NCBI RefSeq assembly: GCF_008327685.1
Contig: NZ_BDDE01000011.1
Coordinates: 854,950-918,949, forward strand
DNA from: Actinomadura sp. K4S16
GTDB lineage: Bacteria; Actinomycetota; Actinomycetes; Streptosporangiales; Streptosporangiaceae
DNA length: 64,000 bases
Reading direction: 5' to 3'
The notes beneath the pieces are model-generated. The model was given only the letters and a program-made list of their open reading frames with translations, ran no database searches and was not told where the DNA came from. The first letter of the stretch is position 1; every line of letters starts with the position of its first letter. The position numbers were made by a program, and so were the translations under genes. Positions 17,401-25,558 of the stretch are shown here, in pieces.

Positions 17401-17856
17401 CCCCTCCCGCTCTACCCGTTCGGCCACGGGCTGACCTGGACGTCGTTCGAGTACGAGGACCTGCGCGCGGACGAGCGGGCGGCGACCGACGGGGCGGTGA
17501 CGGTCAGCGCGGTCGTCCGGAACACCGGGGAGCGGGCCGGGACGGAGGTCGCGCAGCTGTACCTGTCCGACCCGGTCGCGTCGGTGGTGCGGCCCGCGCG
17601 CTGGCTCGCCGGATGGGCCAGGGTGCGGCTGGAGCCGGGAGAGGCGGCGCGGGTCGGGTTCCGGGTGCACGCCGACCGGACCTCCTTCACCGGCGCCGGC
17701 CTGCGGCGCATCGTCGAGCCCGGCGCCATCGAGGTCGCCGTGGGCCGGTCGAGCGCCGACCTGCCGCTGCGCGGCTCGTTCACGCTCGACGGACCCGTCC
17801 GCGAGCTCGGCCCGGACCGGGTCCTCACCGTCCCGGTGGAGGTGACGCCGCTGTGA
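14410..17856 (+). CDS. LacI-family regulator (BxlR-like) in one frame with GH3 enzyme
   Basis: GTG at 14410 (GGGGAGGAGTGAAGC upstream) opens an uninterrupted 1,148-codon frame. Residues 14-70 are a LacI helix-turn-helix (LIASEAGVSPATVSKVLNG) and 75-343 the sugar-sensing domain (DEQAMGAYQAARLAGLSIP, VVGFDDLPTC, LTTVRQP). The usual LacI ending ATDLRVRASTA appears twice, because a 57-bp block is tandemly repeated (15393-15449 and 15450-15506). No stop codon follows, and reading continues into the GH3 enzyme at codon 377. A stand-alone LacI protein would need a stop that is absent. Either a fusion protein is made, or the GH3 part is mainly translated from its own start at 15538. The regulator most likely controls the divergent importer and this operon. 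Confidence 0.8.
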   Translation: MPVRTTDEMPDRPSRPTLALIASEAGVSPATVSKVLNGRTDVAAATRERVEALLRRHNYPGPGGTRRARRSGLIDLVLAGLDSPWAVEILRGVEAECAEHGAGVVVSLVREDDARPPSWQNLPALHHSDGVILVTSRMTPRQLQQLERAGVGLVLVDPVNIPDTGIASVGATNWAGGLAATEHLIGLGHRRIAMIGGPAGILCTKARVDGYRTALERAGIEVDKDLVRYGDFHHRGGYARTRELLALPRRPTAVFAGSDEQAMGAYQAARLAGLSIPEDLSVVGFDDLPTCEWLSPPLTTVRQPLEEMGRVAARTLLQLLDGRPPLAPRVELATDLRVRASTAPPPARVKPATDLRVRASTASPPPPRLVVPPGGTMTEAAPAPSTTRGPWQDRGLPVAERVADLLARMTPEEKAGQLAGFWAMPAEPGEPVAPMEDDSHEDAPPLEEILDRGLGQLTRVFGTGPVAAAEGAARLRELQARVAAGNRFGIRAIAHEECLNGFMTWGATVFPSPPAWGATFDPELVGEMAAAIGASMRAAGVHQGLAPVLDVVRDARWGRTEECIGEDPYLVGVLGTAYVSALERSGIVTTLKHFAGYSASRAGRNMAPTPIGPREFTDVVLEPFVMALRDGGARSVMHSYTDVDGMPAAADERLMTGLLREELGFTGVVVADYFGISFLQSRHRVAGSRGEAAALALRAGIDMELPTVRCYGEPLIETIRRGALPEELLDRAAGRVLTLKAELGLLDGPAGEGDGADPDFDPPGHRDLARRLAEESVVLLANDGVLPLRSGSGVVLAGPLADDPFAMLGCYTFPSHVGREHPELPLGVPIPTLADALRADLPDVRVAASGDVFVTDADIEAAVAAARDAEVCVLALGDRAGLFGRGTSGEGCDAETLALPGRQAELAAAVLDTGTPTVLVMLTGRPYAIESLADRAAAVVQAFFPGEEGGGAVAGVLSGRVEPSGRMPISVPRRASGPPVTYLRSLMDGGHDWSVVDPLPLYPFGHGLTWTSFEYEDLRADERAATDGAVTVSAVVRNTGERAGTEVAQLYLSDPVASVVRPARWLAGWARVRLEPGEAARVGFRVHADRTSFTGAGLRRIVEPGAIEVAVGRSSADLPLRGSFTLDGPVRELGPDRVLTVPVEVTPL
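15538..17856 (+). CDS. bxlA: GH3 beta-xylosidase/beta-glucosidase (internal start of the fused frame)
   Basis: ATG at 15538 has GGAGGAACG directly upstream, so independent translation is likely. The product has 772 residues and no signal peptide, hence is intracellular. The N-terminal GH3 barrel has the substrate-binding KHFAGY segment and the nucleophile Asp in VVVADYFGISF. The second alpha/beta sandwich domain follows (LAEESVVLLANDGVLPL), then a C-terminal fibronectin-III-like domain (VVRNTGERAGTEVAQLYL). This three-domain order is typical of bacterial GH3 BxlA and BglB enzymes. Removal of terminal xylose from imported oligosaccharides is inferred from context; glucosidase activity is not excluded. 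The stop overlaps the GH43 start (GTGA). Confidence 0.88.
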   Translation: MTEAAPAPSTTRGPWQDRGLPVAERVADLLARMTPEEKAGQLAGFWAMPAEPGEPVAPMEDDSHEDAPPLEEILDRGLGQLTRVFGTGPVAAAEGAARLRELQARVAAGNRFGIRAIAHEECLNGFMTWGATVFPSPPAWGATFDPELVGEMAAAIGASMRAAGVHQGLAPVLDVVRDARWGRTEECIGEDPYLVGVLGTAYVSALERSGIVTTLKHFAGYSASRAGRNMAPTPIGPREFTDVVLEPFVMALRDGGARSVMHSYTDVDGMPAAADERLMTGLLREELGFTGVVVADYFGISFLQSRHRVAGSRGEAAALALRAGIDMELPTVRCYGEPLIETIRRGALPEELLDRAAGRVLTLKAELGLLDGPAGEGDGADPDFDPPGHRDLARRLAEESVVLLANDGVLPLRSGSGVVLAGPLADDPFAMLGCYTFPSHVGREHPELPLGVPIPTLADALRADLPDVRVAASGDVFVTDADIEAAVAAARDAEVCVLALGDRAGLFGRGTSGEGCDAETLALPGRQAELAAAVLDTGTPTVLVMLTGRPYAIESLADRAAAVVQAFFPGEEGGGAVAGVLSGRVEPSGRMPISVPRRASGPPVTYLRSLMDGGHDWSVVDPLPLYPFGHGLTWTSFEYEDLRADERAATDGAVTVSAVVRNTGERAGTEVAQLYLSDPVASVVRPARWLAGWARVRLEPGEAARVGFRVHADRTSFTGAGLRRIVEPGAIEVAVGRSSADLPLRGSFTLDGPVRELGPDRVLTVPVEVTPL

Positions 17857-19376
17857 CCGCGTTCCGCAACCCCGTACTGCCGGGCTGCCACCCCGACCCG
17901 ACGGTCTGCCGCGTGGGCGCCGACTTCTACCTCGTGACCTCGACGTTCGAGTGGTTCCCCGGACTCCCGGTGTTCCACAGCCGCGACCTCGTGCACTGGC
18001 GCCAGGTGGGGCACGCGCTCGACCGGGCCGGCCAGCTGCCGCTGGACGGGGTCCCGGCGTCCGGCGGGCTGTACGCGCCGACCCTTCGCCACCACGACGG
18101 GACCTTCTACCTGGTCTGCACGCTCGTGGACGGGACGCGGTGGTCCGGGCACTTCGTGATGACCGCCTCCGACCCGGCCGGGCCGTGGTCGGAGGCGCAC
18201 CGGCTGGACGGCGACGGCATCGACCCGTCCCTGTTCTTCGACGACGACGGCCGCGCGTGGTGCACCGGCACCCGGCCGACGGGGCGGTACGAGGGGCACA
18301 CCGAGATCTGGCTGCGCGAGTTCGACCCGGCGGCCCTCGCGCTGACCGGCGAGGAGCACGTCATCTGGGACGGTGCGGTGAAGGGGGCGATCTGGTCCGA
18401 GGGCTCCCACCTCTACAAGATCGGCGGCCGGTACGTCCTGCTCACGGCCGAGGGCGGCACCGCGCTCGACCACGCGGTGATGGTCGCCCGCGCCGACGCC
18501 GTCACCGGCCCCTACGAGGGGAACCCGCGCAATCCGGTGCTGACCCACCGCAACCTCGGGAGCGGGCATCCGGTCGTCGGGGCGGGGCACGCCGACCTCG
18601 TGGACACGCCGGACGGCGAATGGTGGATGGTCCTGCTCGCGATGCGCCCGCACCACCTCGACCGGTGCGTCCTCGGCCGGGAGACCTTCCTGACCCCGGT
18701 CACCTGGGAGGACGGCTGGCCGGTGACCGGCGGGCGGATCGAGCCGAGCCACCCGGTCCCGTCGCTGCCGCCGCACCCGTGGCCCGCCGCCCCGGCATGC
18801 GACCACTTCGACGGGCCCGAACTCGGCGCCGCCTGGAACATGCTGCGGACGCCGCGCGAACGCTGGTGGAACCTGACCGAGCGCCCCGGGCATCTGCGGC
18901 TGCGCGCCCGTCCGGAGACGCTCGCGGACGCGGCGAACCCGTCGTTCGTCGGGCGGCGCCAGCAGCACCCCGACTTCGCCGCCTTCACCTCGCTCGACTT
19001 CGCACCGGCCGACGAGGAGTGGGCCGGGCTCGCCCTCGTCCAGAACAACGACTTCCACGTCCTGCTGGTGTCGACGGAACTGGGGCTTCGCCTGGTCAAG
19101 CGCGAGCGGGGGGTCGAGACCGTGCTCGCCGAGGGGCCCGCCGTGCGAGGAGCCGTCCGGCTGGGCTTCGAGGCGCACGGACGCTGGTACCAGGCGTTCT
19201 ACGGCATCGCTCCGGGCGAGTGGACGCCGCTCGGCGGCCCGGTGGACGGCGACATCCTCAGCAGCCAGGTCGCGGGCGGCTTCACCGGCGCCTACATCGG
19301 CCTCTACGCGACGTCCAACGGCCGGGCGGGCGGCGGCCGCGCCGACTTCGACTGGTTCGAGTACCGCCCGCTCTAG
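17853..19376 (+). CDS. GH43 beta-xylosidase/arabinofuranosidase
   Basis: Intracellular inverting glycosidase acting on xylo- or arabinoxylo-oligosaccharides. GTG at 17853 overlaps the GH3 stop. The 507 residues contain an N-terminal five-bladed propeller with FRNPVLPGCHPDPTVCR (general base Asp), GDGIDPSLFFDDDG (pKa-tuning Asp) and IWSEGSHLYK (acid Glu). From about residue 320 there is a C-terminal beta-sandwich (GH43 C2-type) with FVGRRQQHPDF and LALVQNNDFHVLL, found in XynB-type beta-xylosidases. No signal peptide. It ends in the same CTAG as the convergent ROK gene. Confidence 0.92.
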   Translation: MTAFRNPVLPGCHPDPTVCRVGADFYLVTSTFEWFPGLPVFHSRDLVHWRQVGHALDRAGQLPLDGVPASGGLYAPTLRHHDGTFYLVCTLVDGTRWSGHFVMTASDPAGPWSEAHRLDGDGIDPSLFFDDDGRAWCTGTRPTGRYEGHTEIWLREFDPAALALTGEEHVIWDGAVKGAIWSEGSHLYKIGGRYVLLTAEGGTALDHAVMVARADAVTGPYEGNPRNPVLTHRNLGSGHPVVGAGHADLVDTPDGEWWMVLLAMRPHHLDRCVLGRETFLTPVTWEDGWPVTGGRIEPSHPVPSLPPHPWPAAPACDHFDGPELGAAWNMLRTPRERWWNLTERPGHLRLRARPETLADAANPSFVGRRQQHPDFAAFTSLDFAPADEEWAGLALVQNNDFHVLLVSTELGLRLVKRERGVETVLAEGPAVRGAVRLGFEAHGRWYQAFYGIAPGEWTPLGGPVDGDILSSQVAGGFTGAYIGLYATSNGRAGGGRADFDWFEYRPL

Positions 19377-20578
19377 AGGAGCAGCGCGGGGTCGGCGATC
19401 ACGCGCTGCACGACGAGGCCCGCGGCGCCGAGGACCGCGGCGCCCTCGGCCAGGCCGGAGACCTCGACCGGCGGCGCGCCGCGCCGCAGCGAGCCCAGCC
19501 CCGCCGCGAGGACGCCCTCCAGCGGGGGCCGGATCCAGGCGGCGAGCGGGGAGAAGACCCCGCCGAGCACGACGGTGTCCGGGTCGATCAGGTTGACGAC
19601 CGAGGCCAGGGCGCCGCCGAGCGCGCGCCCCGCCCGGGCCACCGCCTCCAGTGCCGCCGCGTCGCCCGCGTCGAGGCGGTCGACCAGCCGGCCGACCGAC
19701 CCCTCCGGCCCTGCCGCGGGCCGCGTCGCCGGCAGGCCCGCCGCGCGCAGCATCGCCTCCTGCCCGGCGACCTGCTCCAGGCAGCCGCGCCCGCCGCAGG
19801 AGCAGGCGGGGCCGGACGGGTCGGCCACCAGATGCCCGAGCTCGCCGGCGAAGCCGTGCGCGCCGCGGAACACCCGCCCGTCCACGACGATCCCGGCGCC
19901 GATCCCGATCTCCCCCGAGACGTGCACGAAGTCGCCGAACCGGGCACCGCCGCCGAACCACAGCTCGCCGAGGGCCGCCAGGTTGGCCTCGTTGTCGTAC
20001 TCGGCGGGCAGCGCGGTCGCCAGGCCCGGCACGCCGGTGACGGGGACGTCCGTCCAGCCGAGGTTCGGTGCGTGCCGCACCACCCCGTTCTCGCGGTCGA
20101 GCAGGCCGGGCAGGGCGACCGCGGCGCCGGCGACGGTCAGGCCCTGCCCCGCGGCGGCGGCGACCGCCTCGCCCGCGAGCGCGGACAGCGCGGCGAGGAC
20201 GGCGCCGGGCTCGCGACCGCGGTTGTCGGAGCTGACCACGTGCCGGTAGCGGACCTGCTTGGCGAGGTCGAGGACGCAGGCGGAGAGGTAGTCGACGTTG
20301 ACCTCCAGGCCGAGTCCGGCGGCGCCGTCGCCGTGGACGGACACGCCCACGCCGGGGCGTCCGCGCTCCCCCTCGTGCACCGGCGCGCCGTCCCGCACCA
20401 GGCCCGCGCCCTCCAGCAGGGAGACGAGGTTGGACACCGTCGTCTTGGTGAAGCCGGTCAGCTCGGCCAGGCGCGCCCGCGTCACGGGCTGGTGGCGGGC
20501 CACGTGCTCCAGGACGACGGCGAGGTTCCGCTCGCGCATCGTCGCGTGCCGGACGGGGGCGTTGGCGGACTTCGTCAT
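19373..20578 (-). CDS. xylR: ROK-family transcriptional regulator (XylR-like)
   Basis: ATG at 20578 is preferred over the TTG at 20584. The 401-residue protein has an N-terminal winged helix (TRARLAELTGFTKTTVSNLVSLLEGAGLV) followed by a ROK sugar-kinase-like domain. The latter contains the HGFAGELGHL segment and the zinc motif CSCGGRGCLEQ. It is divergent from xylB-xylA, the classic place of XylR repressors, which are released by xylose. The kinase ATP site looks incomplete, as in other ROK repressors, so it is probably regulatory only. Its stop codon shares four bases with the GH43 stop. Confidence 0.9.
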   Translation of the reverse strand: MTKSANAPVRHATMRERNLAVVLEHVARHQPVTRARLAELTGFTKTTVSNLVSLLEGAGLVRDGAPVHEGERGRPGVGVSVHGDGAAGLGLEVNVDYLSACVLDLAKQVRYRHVVSSDNRGREPGAVLAALSALAGEAVAAAAGQGLTVAGAAVALPGLLDRENGVVRHAPNLGWTDVPVTGVPGLATALPAEYDNEANLAALGELWFGGGARFGDFVHVSGEIGIGAGIVVDGRVFRGAHGFAGELGHLVADPSGPACSCGGRGCLEQVAGQEAMLRAAGLPATRPAAGPEGSVGRLVDRLDAGDAAALEAVARAGRALGGALASVVNLIDPDTVVLGGVFSPLAAWIRPPLEGVLAAGLGSLRRGAPPVEVSGLAEGAAVLGAAGLVVQRVIADPALLL

Positions 20579-20667
20579 GGGCAAACCCTAAATGAATCGC
20601 GTGTATAGGCAGGGCCGAGACCCTCTGCTAGGTTAATTAGTCCAAGCTCTTTACGAAAGGCGGGACG

Positions 20668-22050
20668 ATGCCCGAGAGCCTGGTCGCGGGCGTCGACTCC
20701 TCGACGCAGTCGACGAAGGCCGTGCTGTGCCGCGCCGAGGACGGCGCCGTGGTCGCGACCGCCTCCGCCCCCCATCCGGACGGTACCGAGTGCCACCCCG
20801 ACCACTGGTGGAGCGCGCTGTCGCAGGTCCGGGAGCTGCTCGAACGCGCCGACGCGGTCGCCGTCGCCGCGCAGCAGCACGGCATGGTCGCGCTCGACGG
20901 CGCGGGCGAGGTCGTCCGGCCCGCGCTGCTGTGGAACGACACCCGCTCGGCGCCGCAGGCCCGCGCCCTCGTCGAGGAGTTCGGCGGCGCGAAGGCCTGG
21001 GCGGAGCGGACCGGCAGCGTGCCGCTCGCGTCGTTCACCGTGACCAAGCTGCGCTGGATGGCCGAGCACGAGCCGGACCACGCGCGCCGCACCGAGCAGG
21101 TCATGCTCCCGCACGACTGGCTCACGCTGCGGCTCGGCGCGTCCGAGCCGGTGACCGACCGGGGCGACGCGTCCGGCACCGGCTACTGGTCCCCCGCGAC
21201 CGGCGCCTACCTGCCGGACCTGCTGCGCGCCGCGCTCGGCCGCGACGCCGCGACGCCCCGCGTCGCCGCGCCCGGCGAGCGCGTCGGCGAGACCCCCTGG
21301 GGCGCGGTCCTCGCCCCCGGCACCGGCGACAACATGGGCGCCGCGCTCGGCCTCGGCCTAGAGCCCGGCGACGCGGTCGTCTCGATCGGCACCTCCGGCA
21401 CGGCGTTCGCGGTCGCCGGCGAGCCCGCGGCCGACCCGGCCGGGCTCGTCGCGGGGTTCGCCGACGCCACCGGCCGGTTCCTTCCACTCGTCTGCACGCT
21501 GAACGCCGCGCGGATCCTCTCGGCCGCCGCCGCGCTGACCGGGGCCGCGCTGGACGAGTTGTCCGCGCTGGCTCTCGCCGCCGAACCGGGCGCGGGCGGC
21601 CTGACGCTGCTCCCCTACCTCGACGGCGAGCGCACCCCCGACCGCCCGGACGCCACCGGCGTGCTCGCGGGGCTCACCACGTCCAACGCGACGCGGGAGA
21701 ACCTCGCGCGGGCCGCCGTGGAGGCGCTGCTGTGCTCGCTCGCCGACGCCGTCGACCATCTCGCCGCGCACGGCGCCCGGCCGCGCCGCGTCCTGCTGAT
21801 CGGCGGCGGCGCCCGCGCCGCCGCCGTCCGGACCCTCGCCCCGGCGATCTTCGGGATGCCGGTCACGGTCCCCGAGCCCGCCGAGTACGTCGCGCTCGGC
21901 GCCGCCCGCCAGGCGGCCTGGGCGCTGGCCGGGACGCCGGAACCGCCCGCCTGGCCGGCGCCGCCCGCGACCGAGTACACCGCCGACCGCACCGATGCCG
22001 GGGTCCGCGCACGCTACGCCGCGCTGCGCGACGCCGCCCCGGAGATCTGA
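20668..22050 (+). CDS. xylB: Xylulokinase
   Basis: Phosphorylates D-xylulose to xylulose 5-phosphate. The 460-residue FGGY-family sugar kinase starts with the phosphate-1 motif [13 protein letters not shown], has QQHGMVALD near residue 70 and the catalytic Asp in [11 protein letters not shown], and the adenosine motif [21 protein letters not shown]. Slightly short compared with E. coli XylB (484) but within actinobacterial range. AAAGGCGGGAC precedes the ATG. The stop codon is embedded in the xylA ribosome binding site (TGAGGAGGAA), so both genes are coupled. Confidence 0.94.
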   Translation: MPESLVAGVDSSTQSTKAVLCRAEDGAVVATASAPHPDGTECHPDHWWSALSQVRELLERADAVAVAAQQHGMVALDGAGEVVRPALLWNDTRSAPQARALVEEFGGAKAWAERTGSVPLASFTVTKLRWMAEHEPDHARRTEQVMLPHDWLTLRLGASEPVTDRGDASGTGYWSPATGAYLPDLLRAALGRDAATPRVAAPGERVGETPWGAVLAPGTGDNMGAALGLGLEPGDAVVSIGTSGTAFAVAGEPAADPAGLVAGFADATGRFLPLVCTLNAARILSAAAALTGAALDELSALALAAEPGAGGLTLLPYLDGERTPDRPDATGVLAGLTTSNATRENLARAAVEALLCSLADAVDHLAAHGARPRRVLLIGGGARAAAVRTLAPAIFGMPVTVPEPAEYVALGAARQAAWALAGTPEPPAWPAPPATEYTADRTDAGVRARYAALRDAAPEI

Positions 22051-22060
22051 GGAGGAACCC

Positions 22061-23218
22061 GTGAGCGACTACACCCCCACCCCCGAGGACCGCTTCTCGT
22101 TCGGCGTCTGGACGGTCGGCTGGCAGGGCGTCGACGTGTTCGGCCCCGGCACCCGCCCGCCGATGCCCGCCGACCGCGCCGTCCGCAAGCTCGCCGAGAT
22201 CGGCGCCTACGGCGTCAACTTCCACGACAACGACGTGTTCGACTTCGACGCCACGCCCGCCGAGCGGCAGGGCGCGATCGACGCGTTCAGGAAGGCCCTC
22301 GACGAGACGGGCCTCGTGGTCACCACCGCCACCACGAACCTGTTCGGCCACCCGATCTTCAAGGACGGCGCGTTCACCGCCAACGACCGCGAGGTCCGCC
22401 GGTTCGCGCTGCGCAAGGTCATGGACAACCTGGACCTGGCCGCCGAGCTCGGCGCCCGCACCTACGTGTGCTGGGGCGGGCGGGAGGGCGCCGAGTCCGG
22501 GGCCGCCAAGGACGTCCAGGCGGCGCTGGACCGCTACAAGGAGGCCTTCGACGTCCTCGGCGCCTACGTCGCCGACCAGGGCTACGACCTCCGCTTCGCG
22601 ATCGAGCCGAAGCCGAACGAGCCGCGCGGCGACATCCTGCTGCCCACCATCGGCCACGCGCTCGCGTTCATCCAGACCCTGGAGCGCCCCGACACCGTCG
22701 GGCTGAACCCCGAGGTCGGGCACGAGGAGATGGCCGGGCTGAACTACGCGCACGGCCTCGCGCAGGCGCTGTGGCAGGGCAAGCTGTTCCACATCGACCT
22801 GAACGGGCAGCACGGCCCCCGCTACGACCAGGACCTGCGCTTCGGCGCCGGCAACGCGCGCGGCGCGTTCTGGGTCGTCGACCTCATCGACCGCAGCGAC
22901 TACGACGGCCCGATCCACTTCGACTTCAAGCCGCCGCGCACCGAGGACGACGAGGGCGTGTGGGAGTCGGCGGCCGCGTGCATGCGCAACTGGCTGATCC
23001 TGCGCGAGAAGGCCCGCGCCTTCCGCGCCGACCCCGACGTCCAGGACGCCCTGCGCCAGGCCAAGCTGGAGGAACTCGCCCAGCCCACCCTGGCCGACGG
23101 CGAGGACTGGCGCTCGGTCCGCGACGCCACCGCCGACGCCGACGCCCTCGGCGCCCGCCGCACCGCCTTCGAACTCCTCGACCAGCTCGCCCTGGAGCAC
23201 CTCTACGGCGTGCGCTAG
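22061..23218 (+). CDS. xylA: Xylose isomerase
   Basis: Converts D-xylose to D-xylulose in the cytoplasm. GTG at 22061 sits 10 bp after xylB with GAGGAGGAA ahead; an in-frame upstream start inside xylB is rejected. The 385 residues match class I actinobacterial enzymes such as those of Streptomyces and Actinoplanes. The catalytic pair is in NFHDNDVFD (His55, Asp58) and the metal site in [13 protein letters not shown]. Further landmarks are the [15 protein letters not shown] motif and the [10 protein letters not shown] segment. It completes the xylose pathway started by the GH3/GH43 enzymes. Confidence 0.97.
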   Translation: MSDYTPTPEDRFSFGVWTVGWQGVDVFGPGTRPPMPADRAVRKLAEIGAYGVNFHDNDVFDFDATPAERQGAIDAFRKALDETGLVVTTATTNLFGHPIFKDGAFTANDREVRRFALRKVMDNLDLAAELGARTYVCWGGREGAESGAAKDVQAALDRYKEAFDVLGAYVADQGYDLRFAIEPKPNEPRGDILLPTIGHALAFIQTLERPDTVGLNPEVGHEEMAGLNYAHGLAQALWQGKLFHIDLNGQHGPRYDQDLRFGAGNARGAFWVVDLIDRSDYDGPIHFDFKPPRTEDDEGVWESAAACMRNWLILREKARAFRADPDVQDALRQAKLEELAQPTLADGEDWRSVRDATADADALGARRTAFELLDQLALEHLYGVR

Positions 23219-23220
23219 CT

Positions 23221-23258
23221 GTGTCTTCCCAGGGGGGCGGTGTCTTCCCAGGGGGGCG
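23221..23258 (+). repeat. Tandem 19-bp direct repeat after xylA
   Basis: GTGTCTTCCCAGGGGGGCG occurs twice back to back (23221-23239 and 23240-23258), starting 2 nt after the xylA stop. The second copy forms the left arm of a terminator-like hairpin. Confidence 0.85.
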
Positions 23259-23267
23259 ACCCCCTGG
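23248..23267 (+). terminator. Terminator of the xylBA operon
   Basis: CCAGGGGG and CCCCCTGG form a perfect 8-bp stem closed by a GCGA tetraloop, 29 nt after xylA. Confidence 0.65.
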
Positions 23268-23424
23268 AACCCCCGTTGCGAGCCGGGCGATCCTCACGCC
23301 ACGGTTTCGGTGTGTTGTGCCCGTGCGGGTTTGTTGCGTGGCGCTGCGGTCGCCCGGCTCGGCGGGTCGGGCGACCTCCAGGCGCTTAGAGCGCCTTCCG
23401 GCCGCCCGACCCGCGGCCGTGGCT

Positions 23425-23653
23425 CAGCTTCCTTCCGTGGGGTTCAGCTTCCTTCCGTGGGGCTGAGCCTCCTTCCGGGGGGACCGAGCCTCCTTCCGTG
23501 GGGACCGAGCCTCCTTCTGTGGGGGTCGAGCCTTCTCCCGTGAGAGCTGGGTTTTCTGCCTTGGGGGCTGGGCTCCCTTCCTTGATGGTTGAGCTACCTG
23601 CTTTGGTGGCCGGGCTTCCTGCCTTGGGGGCTGGGGTTCCTGCCTTGGTGGTT
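23425..23653. repeat. Degenerate 20/21-bp tandem repeat array (11 units)
   Basis: Units of the type GAGCCTCCTTCCGTGGGGACC begin at 23425, 23445, 23465, 23486, 23507, 23528, 23549, 23570, 23591, 23612 and 23633. The first two steps are 20 bp and the rest exactly 21 bp. On the reverse strand the 21-bp part reads as heptapeptides (PAPKAGS, PATKAGS, PALTGEG, PTEGGSV), in a frame reached from the end of the ABC permease gene by a -1 shift. I see no gene in 23268-23651 otherwise. Confidence 0.85.
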
Positions 23654-24872
23654 ACGGGGTTGCCAGGGCCTCGGTGGGGGCCAGGCGGGCTGCGCGTAGG
23701 GCCGGGTAGATGCCGGCGGCGCCGCCTATGAGGAGGGTGGCGACGATGCCGCCGGCCATCGCCCACACCGGGACGACCGTCGGCCAGCCCTGCGTCACCG
23801 CGAAGACCGCGGTGACCACGACGCCCATGGCCACGCCGCCGACGCCGCCGAGTGCGGCGAGCAGCTGCGACTCGGTGAGGAACTGCAGCCTTATCTGGCC
23901 GCGGGTCGCGCCGAGCGAGCGGCGCAGCCCGATCTCGGCGCGCCGCTCCAGAACCGAGATCACCATCGTGTTGGCGACGCCGACGCCGCCGACCAGCAGC
24001 GCAACGCCGCCGAGGCCGAGGAGCAGCCCGGTGAACGTCCTGTCGGCGGCGTCCTGCGCGGTCAGCGCGTCCGAGGGGCGGCTCACCTGCACCTCGGTCG
24101 GCGCCTGCGGGTTCGCGGTCGCCGCCAGCAGGTTCCGCACCTTCACCACCGCGTCCTTGCGGGCCCGGGTGTAGACGGTGGTCGGGTGGCCGTCGAAGCC
24201 GAGGTGCGCCGCCGCCGACTCCCAGCCGACCAGCGCGGCCGAGTCCAGCTCCGGCGCCAGCTGGTTCGGTTCCAGGATGCCGACCACCGTGAACCACTGG
24301 GAGCCGAGCCACACCTGGACGTTCGGCGTCGACACCCCCAGCCGGCCGGCCGTCTCCGCGCCGAGCACCACCGCCGGGTACTTGGCCGTGCCCGCGTTGA
24401 GCCACGTGCCCGCCGAGACCGTCAGGCCGACGGTCTTCGGCAGGTCGAGACGGGCCGCCAGGACGCTGATCCCGCCGCTCTCCCCCTCCGGGATGCGGTC
24501 GTTGCGGTAGACGTGGGTGTCCGCCAGCTTCGCCGTCGCGGACGCCGACTCCACGTCCGGCATCCGGCCCACCATGCCGACCGACTCCTTCGGCAGCTTC
24601 GAGTCCTCGCCGAAGAAGTCCCGGCCGGGCGCCACGGTGAGCAGGTTGGTGCCGAGCCGGTCGAGGGTGGCCTCGAGCTGGGCGCGGCTGGAGGTCGAGA
24701 TGCCGACCACGCCGACCATCGCGGCGATGCCGATCGCGATGCCGAGGGCCGACAGGAACACCCGCATCGGCCGGGATCGCAGGCCGGCGGCGCCGACGCG
24801 CAGCACGTCGCGCGGCCCCAGCCGCACCGGCCCGTCCCCGCGGGGAGTCGTCTTCACCGAGCCGCCCTTCAC
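23652..24872 (-). CDS. MacB/FtsX-type ABC transporter permease
   Basis: Membrane subunit of a mechano-transmitting exporter. GTG at 24872 overlaps the ATPase stop (GTGA). The 406 residues have a first membrane helix at about 35-58 ([22 protein letters not shown]), a large extracellular MacB-like domain (about 60-270) and three C-terminal helices. The latter include [25 protein letters not shown], the conserved FtsX coupling segment. It is the last gene of the lipoprotein-adaptor-ATPase-permease operon; the tandem repeat array starts right at its stop codon. Substrate unknown; this class usually exports peptides, lipids or drugs. Confidence 0.9.
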   Translation of the reverse strand: MKGGSVKTTPRGDGPVRLGPRDVLRVGAAGLRSRPMRVFLSALGIAIGIAAMVGVVGISTSSRAQLEATLDRLGTNLLTVAPGRDFFGEDSKLPKESVGMVGRMPDVESASATAKLADTHVYRNDRIPEGESGGISVLAARLDLPKTVGLTVSAGTWLNAGTAKYPAVVLGAETAGRLGVSTPNVQVWLGSQWFTVVGILEPNQLAPELDSAALVGWESAAAHLGFDGHPTTVYTRARKDAVVKVRNLLAATANPQAPTEVQVSRPSDALTAQDAADRTFTGLLLGLGGVALLVGGVGVANTMVISVLERRAEIGLRRSLGATRGQIRLQFLTESQLLAALGGVGGVAMGVVVTAVFAVTQGWPTVVPVWAMAGGIVATLLIGGAAGIYPALRAARLAPTEALATP

Positions 24873-25558
24873 CGTGTCGCCTCCACCCGTGCGTCGTCGT
24901 GGACGATCCTGCCGTCGCGCATCCGCACCTGCCGTGGGAGCAGGGCGGCGATGTCCCGGTCGTGCGTGATGAGCACGACCGTCGTGCCGGCGTCGGACAG
25001 CTCCCGCAGCAGGTCCAGGACGCCCGCGCCGGAAGCGGAGTCCAGCGCGCCGGTCGGCTCGTCCGCCAGCAGCATCGCGGGCTCCCCCACCACGGCGCGG
25101 GCGATCGCGACCCGCTGCTTCTCGCCGCCGGACAGCTGGTGCGGCCGGTGGTCGAGCCGGTGCCCGAGCCCGACGCGCTCCAGGGCGCGGCGGGCCCTGC
25201 GGCGCCGCTGCGGCAGCGGCACGCCCCCGTACAGGAGCCCGTCCGCGACGTTGTCGAGCGCGCTCACGCCCGCGGCGAGATGGAACTGCTGGAACACGAA
25301 GCCGATCCGCCGGGCGCGCAGCGCCGACAGCCGCCGGTCCGGCAGCCGCGACACGTCCGTCCCCTCGACCAGGACGGTGCCCGCGCTCGGCCGGTCGAGC
25401 GTGCCGAGCAGGTGCAGCATCGTCGACTTCCCCGACCCGGACGGCCCGACGATCGCGACCAGCTCGCGCTCCTCGACGGTCAGCGACACCGCGTCCAGCG
25501 CCGTGACGCCGCCCGGATAGGTCTTGGTGACCTCGCGCAGTTCGACGACCGGGCTCAC
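24869..25558 (-). CDS. MacB/LolD-type ABC transporter ATPase
   Basis: Energises the exporter. GTG at 25558 overlaps the adaptor stop (GTGA). The 229 residues contain Walker [10 protein letters not shown], a Q-loop (FVFQQFHL), signature LSGGEKQR, Walker [14 protein letters not shown] and the switch His in VLITHD. Length and motif spacing match LolD/MacB ATPases. Confidence 0.96.
   Translation of the reverse strand: MSPVVELREVTKTYPGGVTALDAVSLTVEERELVAIVGPSGSGKSTMLHLLGTLDRPSAGTVLVEGTDVSRLPDRRLSALRARRIGFVFQQFHLAAGVSALDNVADGLLYGGVPLPQRRRRARRALERVGLGHRLDHRPHQLSGGEKQRVAIARAVVGEPAMLLADEPTGALDSASGAGVLDLLRELSDAGTTVVLITHDRDIAALLPRQVRMRDGRIVHDDARVEATR

Noticed and set aside
14319..19376. 1,685-codon open frame over LacI, GH3 and GH43
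   Set aside because: Only the GH43 part from 17853 has conserved protein features; the rest is an Arg/Pro-rich shadow frame of the LacI-GH3 gene.
20579..20667. XylR operator in the AT-rich GGTTAATTAG segment
   Set aside because: A likely location, but the symmetry is imperfect and no known ROK XylR consensus is matched, so I do not list it as a site.
23221..23267. Possible insertion-sequence end or REP element
   Set aside because: A 19-bp tandem copy plus a hairpin; no transposase, no target duplication. Best read as a terminator that was duplicated.
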